32,760 nt of DNA. It comes from Chloroflexota bacterium. Its GTDB lineage: Bacteria > Chloroflexota > Dehalococcoidia > Lucifugimonadales > Lucifugimonadaceae. The position numbers and the translations under genes were made by a program. How positions within the stretch are numbered: position 1 is the first letter of the stretch; each line of letters opens with the position of its first letter. The stretch spans positions 1 through 32,760 of the forward strand of contig PBRL01000068.1 of assembly GCA_002725925.1 (NCBI GenBank). The letters are read 5' to 3'. The notes below the pieces were generated by a model that saw only the letters and a program-made list of their open reading frames with translations, was not told the origin of the DNA and searched no databases. Below are positions 32,551-32,760 of the stretch, piece by piece.

Positions 32551-32760
32551 GTCCTTAAGCAAACCAAGAGCGAACACCAAAAACGACTACCGCCAGCACA
32601 AACTTCGAAACTTCCTTTTTAGAATTCCAGTTCAAACCGATATAGCTACTCTGGAATGGGCACACCTTGTGGGTTTTTATAAGAACCCCTTTTTTGTTAT
32701 AGCTAAAAAAGAATAGACAAGACAATGGTTTTAAAATACCTCACAATACCGATACATTAA
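32551..32760. other. Right-end intergenic stretch with two hairpins
   Basis: No gene I can support lies here. It holds an inverted repeat ATTCCAG (32,624-32,630)/CTGGAAT (32,651-32,657) with a 20-base loop, then a terminator-like hairpin. With a weak promoter-like TTGCCC/TATTAC pair near 32,469-32,497, it could be a plus-strand small RNA of about 190 bases, but this is speculative. Confidence 0.3.
32671..32695 (+). terminator. Rho-independent-terminator-like hairpin without an obvious gene
   Basis: GGGTT...AACCC (within 32,671-32,688) followed by six T residues (32,690-32,695) is a typical intrinsic terminator on the plus strand. The nearest plus-strand gene ends 1 kb upstream, so it is orphaned in this window. 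Confidence 0.55.

Noticed and set aside
32620..32660. GTTCAAACC T-loop-like string as part of a tRNA gene.
   Set aside because: Flanking bases do not pair as a T stem and no acceptor or anticodon arm can be drawn.
32725..32760. Short frame ATGGTT..TAA (12 codons, MVLKYLTIPIH) at the right edge, whose first residues recall peptide deformylase starts.
   Set aside because: It ends in a stop after 11 residues with no strong ribosome site, and the window ends there; too little to call a gene or a broken one.

Overview
The window reads as chromosome of a Gram-negative bacterium, most likely a marine-type gammaproteobacterium (an inference). The signs are two TonB-dependent outer-membrane receptors, several Sec-exported c-type cytochromes including a membrane-anchored c5-like one, a spinster-type MFS carrier, modest GC content and compact operons. 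I see no tRNA, rRNA, CRISPR array, transposase or phage gene.

Left part (1-14,009, plus strand): the 3' end of a short-chain dehydrogenase that lacks the usual catalytic Tyr, a cytoplasmic MORN_2/YwqK-like repeat protein, TonB receptor 1 behind a LacI-type operator, and an unrecognised 230-residue protein. A catabolic operon follows: HyuB, HyuA, a ThDP-dependent decarboxylase/synthase-like enzyme, an acyl-CoA dehydrogenase, an MFS carrier and an aldehyde dehydrogenase broken by a one-base deletion.

Middle (14,080-20,505): two paralogous exported proteins, each with an N-terminal beta domain, one CxxCH haem site and a streptogramin-lyase-like beta-propeller. Between them lie an IclR regulator (plus strand) and a minus-strand pair: a fold-type IV aminotransferase and an isochorismatase-fold protein whose catalytic Cys is Val. 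A possible reading is 2-oxo acid from the aminotransferase, aldehyde from the ThDP enzyme and acid from the ALDH, but no CoA ligase is visible and the substrate is unknown.

Right part (20,723-32,760): a locus that appears to be run by one LacI-family repressor. A divergent promoter at about 24.4-24.6 kb carries two mirror-image 14-bp operators. Leftward it drives a methyltransferase, a small coiled-coil protein, a GPH-type symporter (stop at codon 4) and a MORN protein. Rightward it drives a membrane-anchored NAD(P)-binding protein and an exported methyltransferase-like protein. A second minus-strand unit is TonB receptor 2 (one internal in-frame stop), an exported NAD(P)-binding protein and the LacI regulator. 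The same operator lies upstream of TonB receptor 1 and receptor 2. A degenerate copy lies in a duplicated promoter segment in front of a third MORN-type gene, so one regulon probably spans the window.

The most unusual content is this right-hand system: LacI regulator, TonB receptor and GPH symporter without any glycoside hydrolase, but with three Rossmann-fold proteins carrying export or anchor signals and MORN-repeat proteins beside several of its promoters. Three genes (ALDH, symporter, receptor 2) are each broken by a single lesion, so either decay or sequence errors must be considered.
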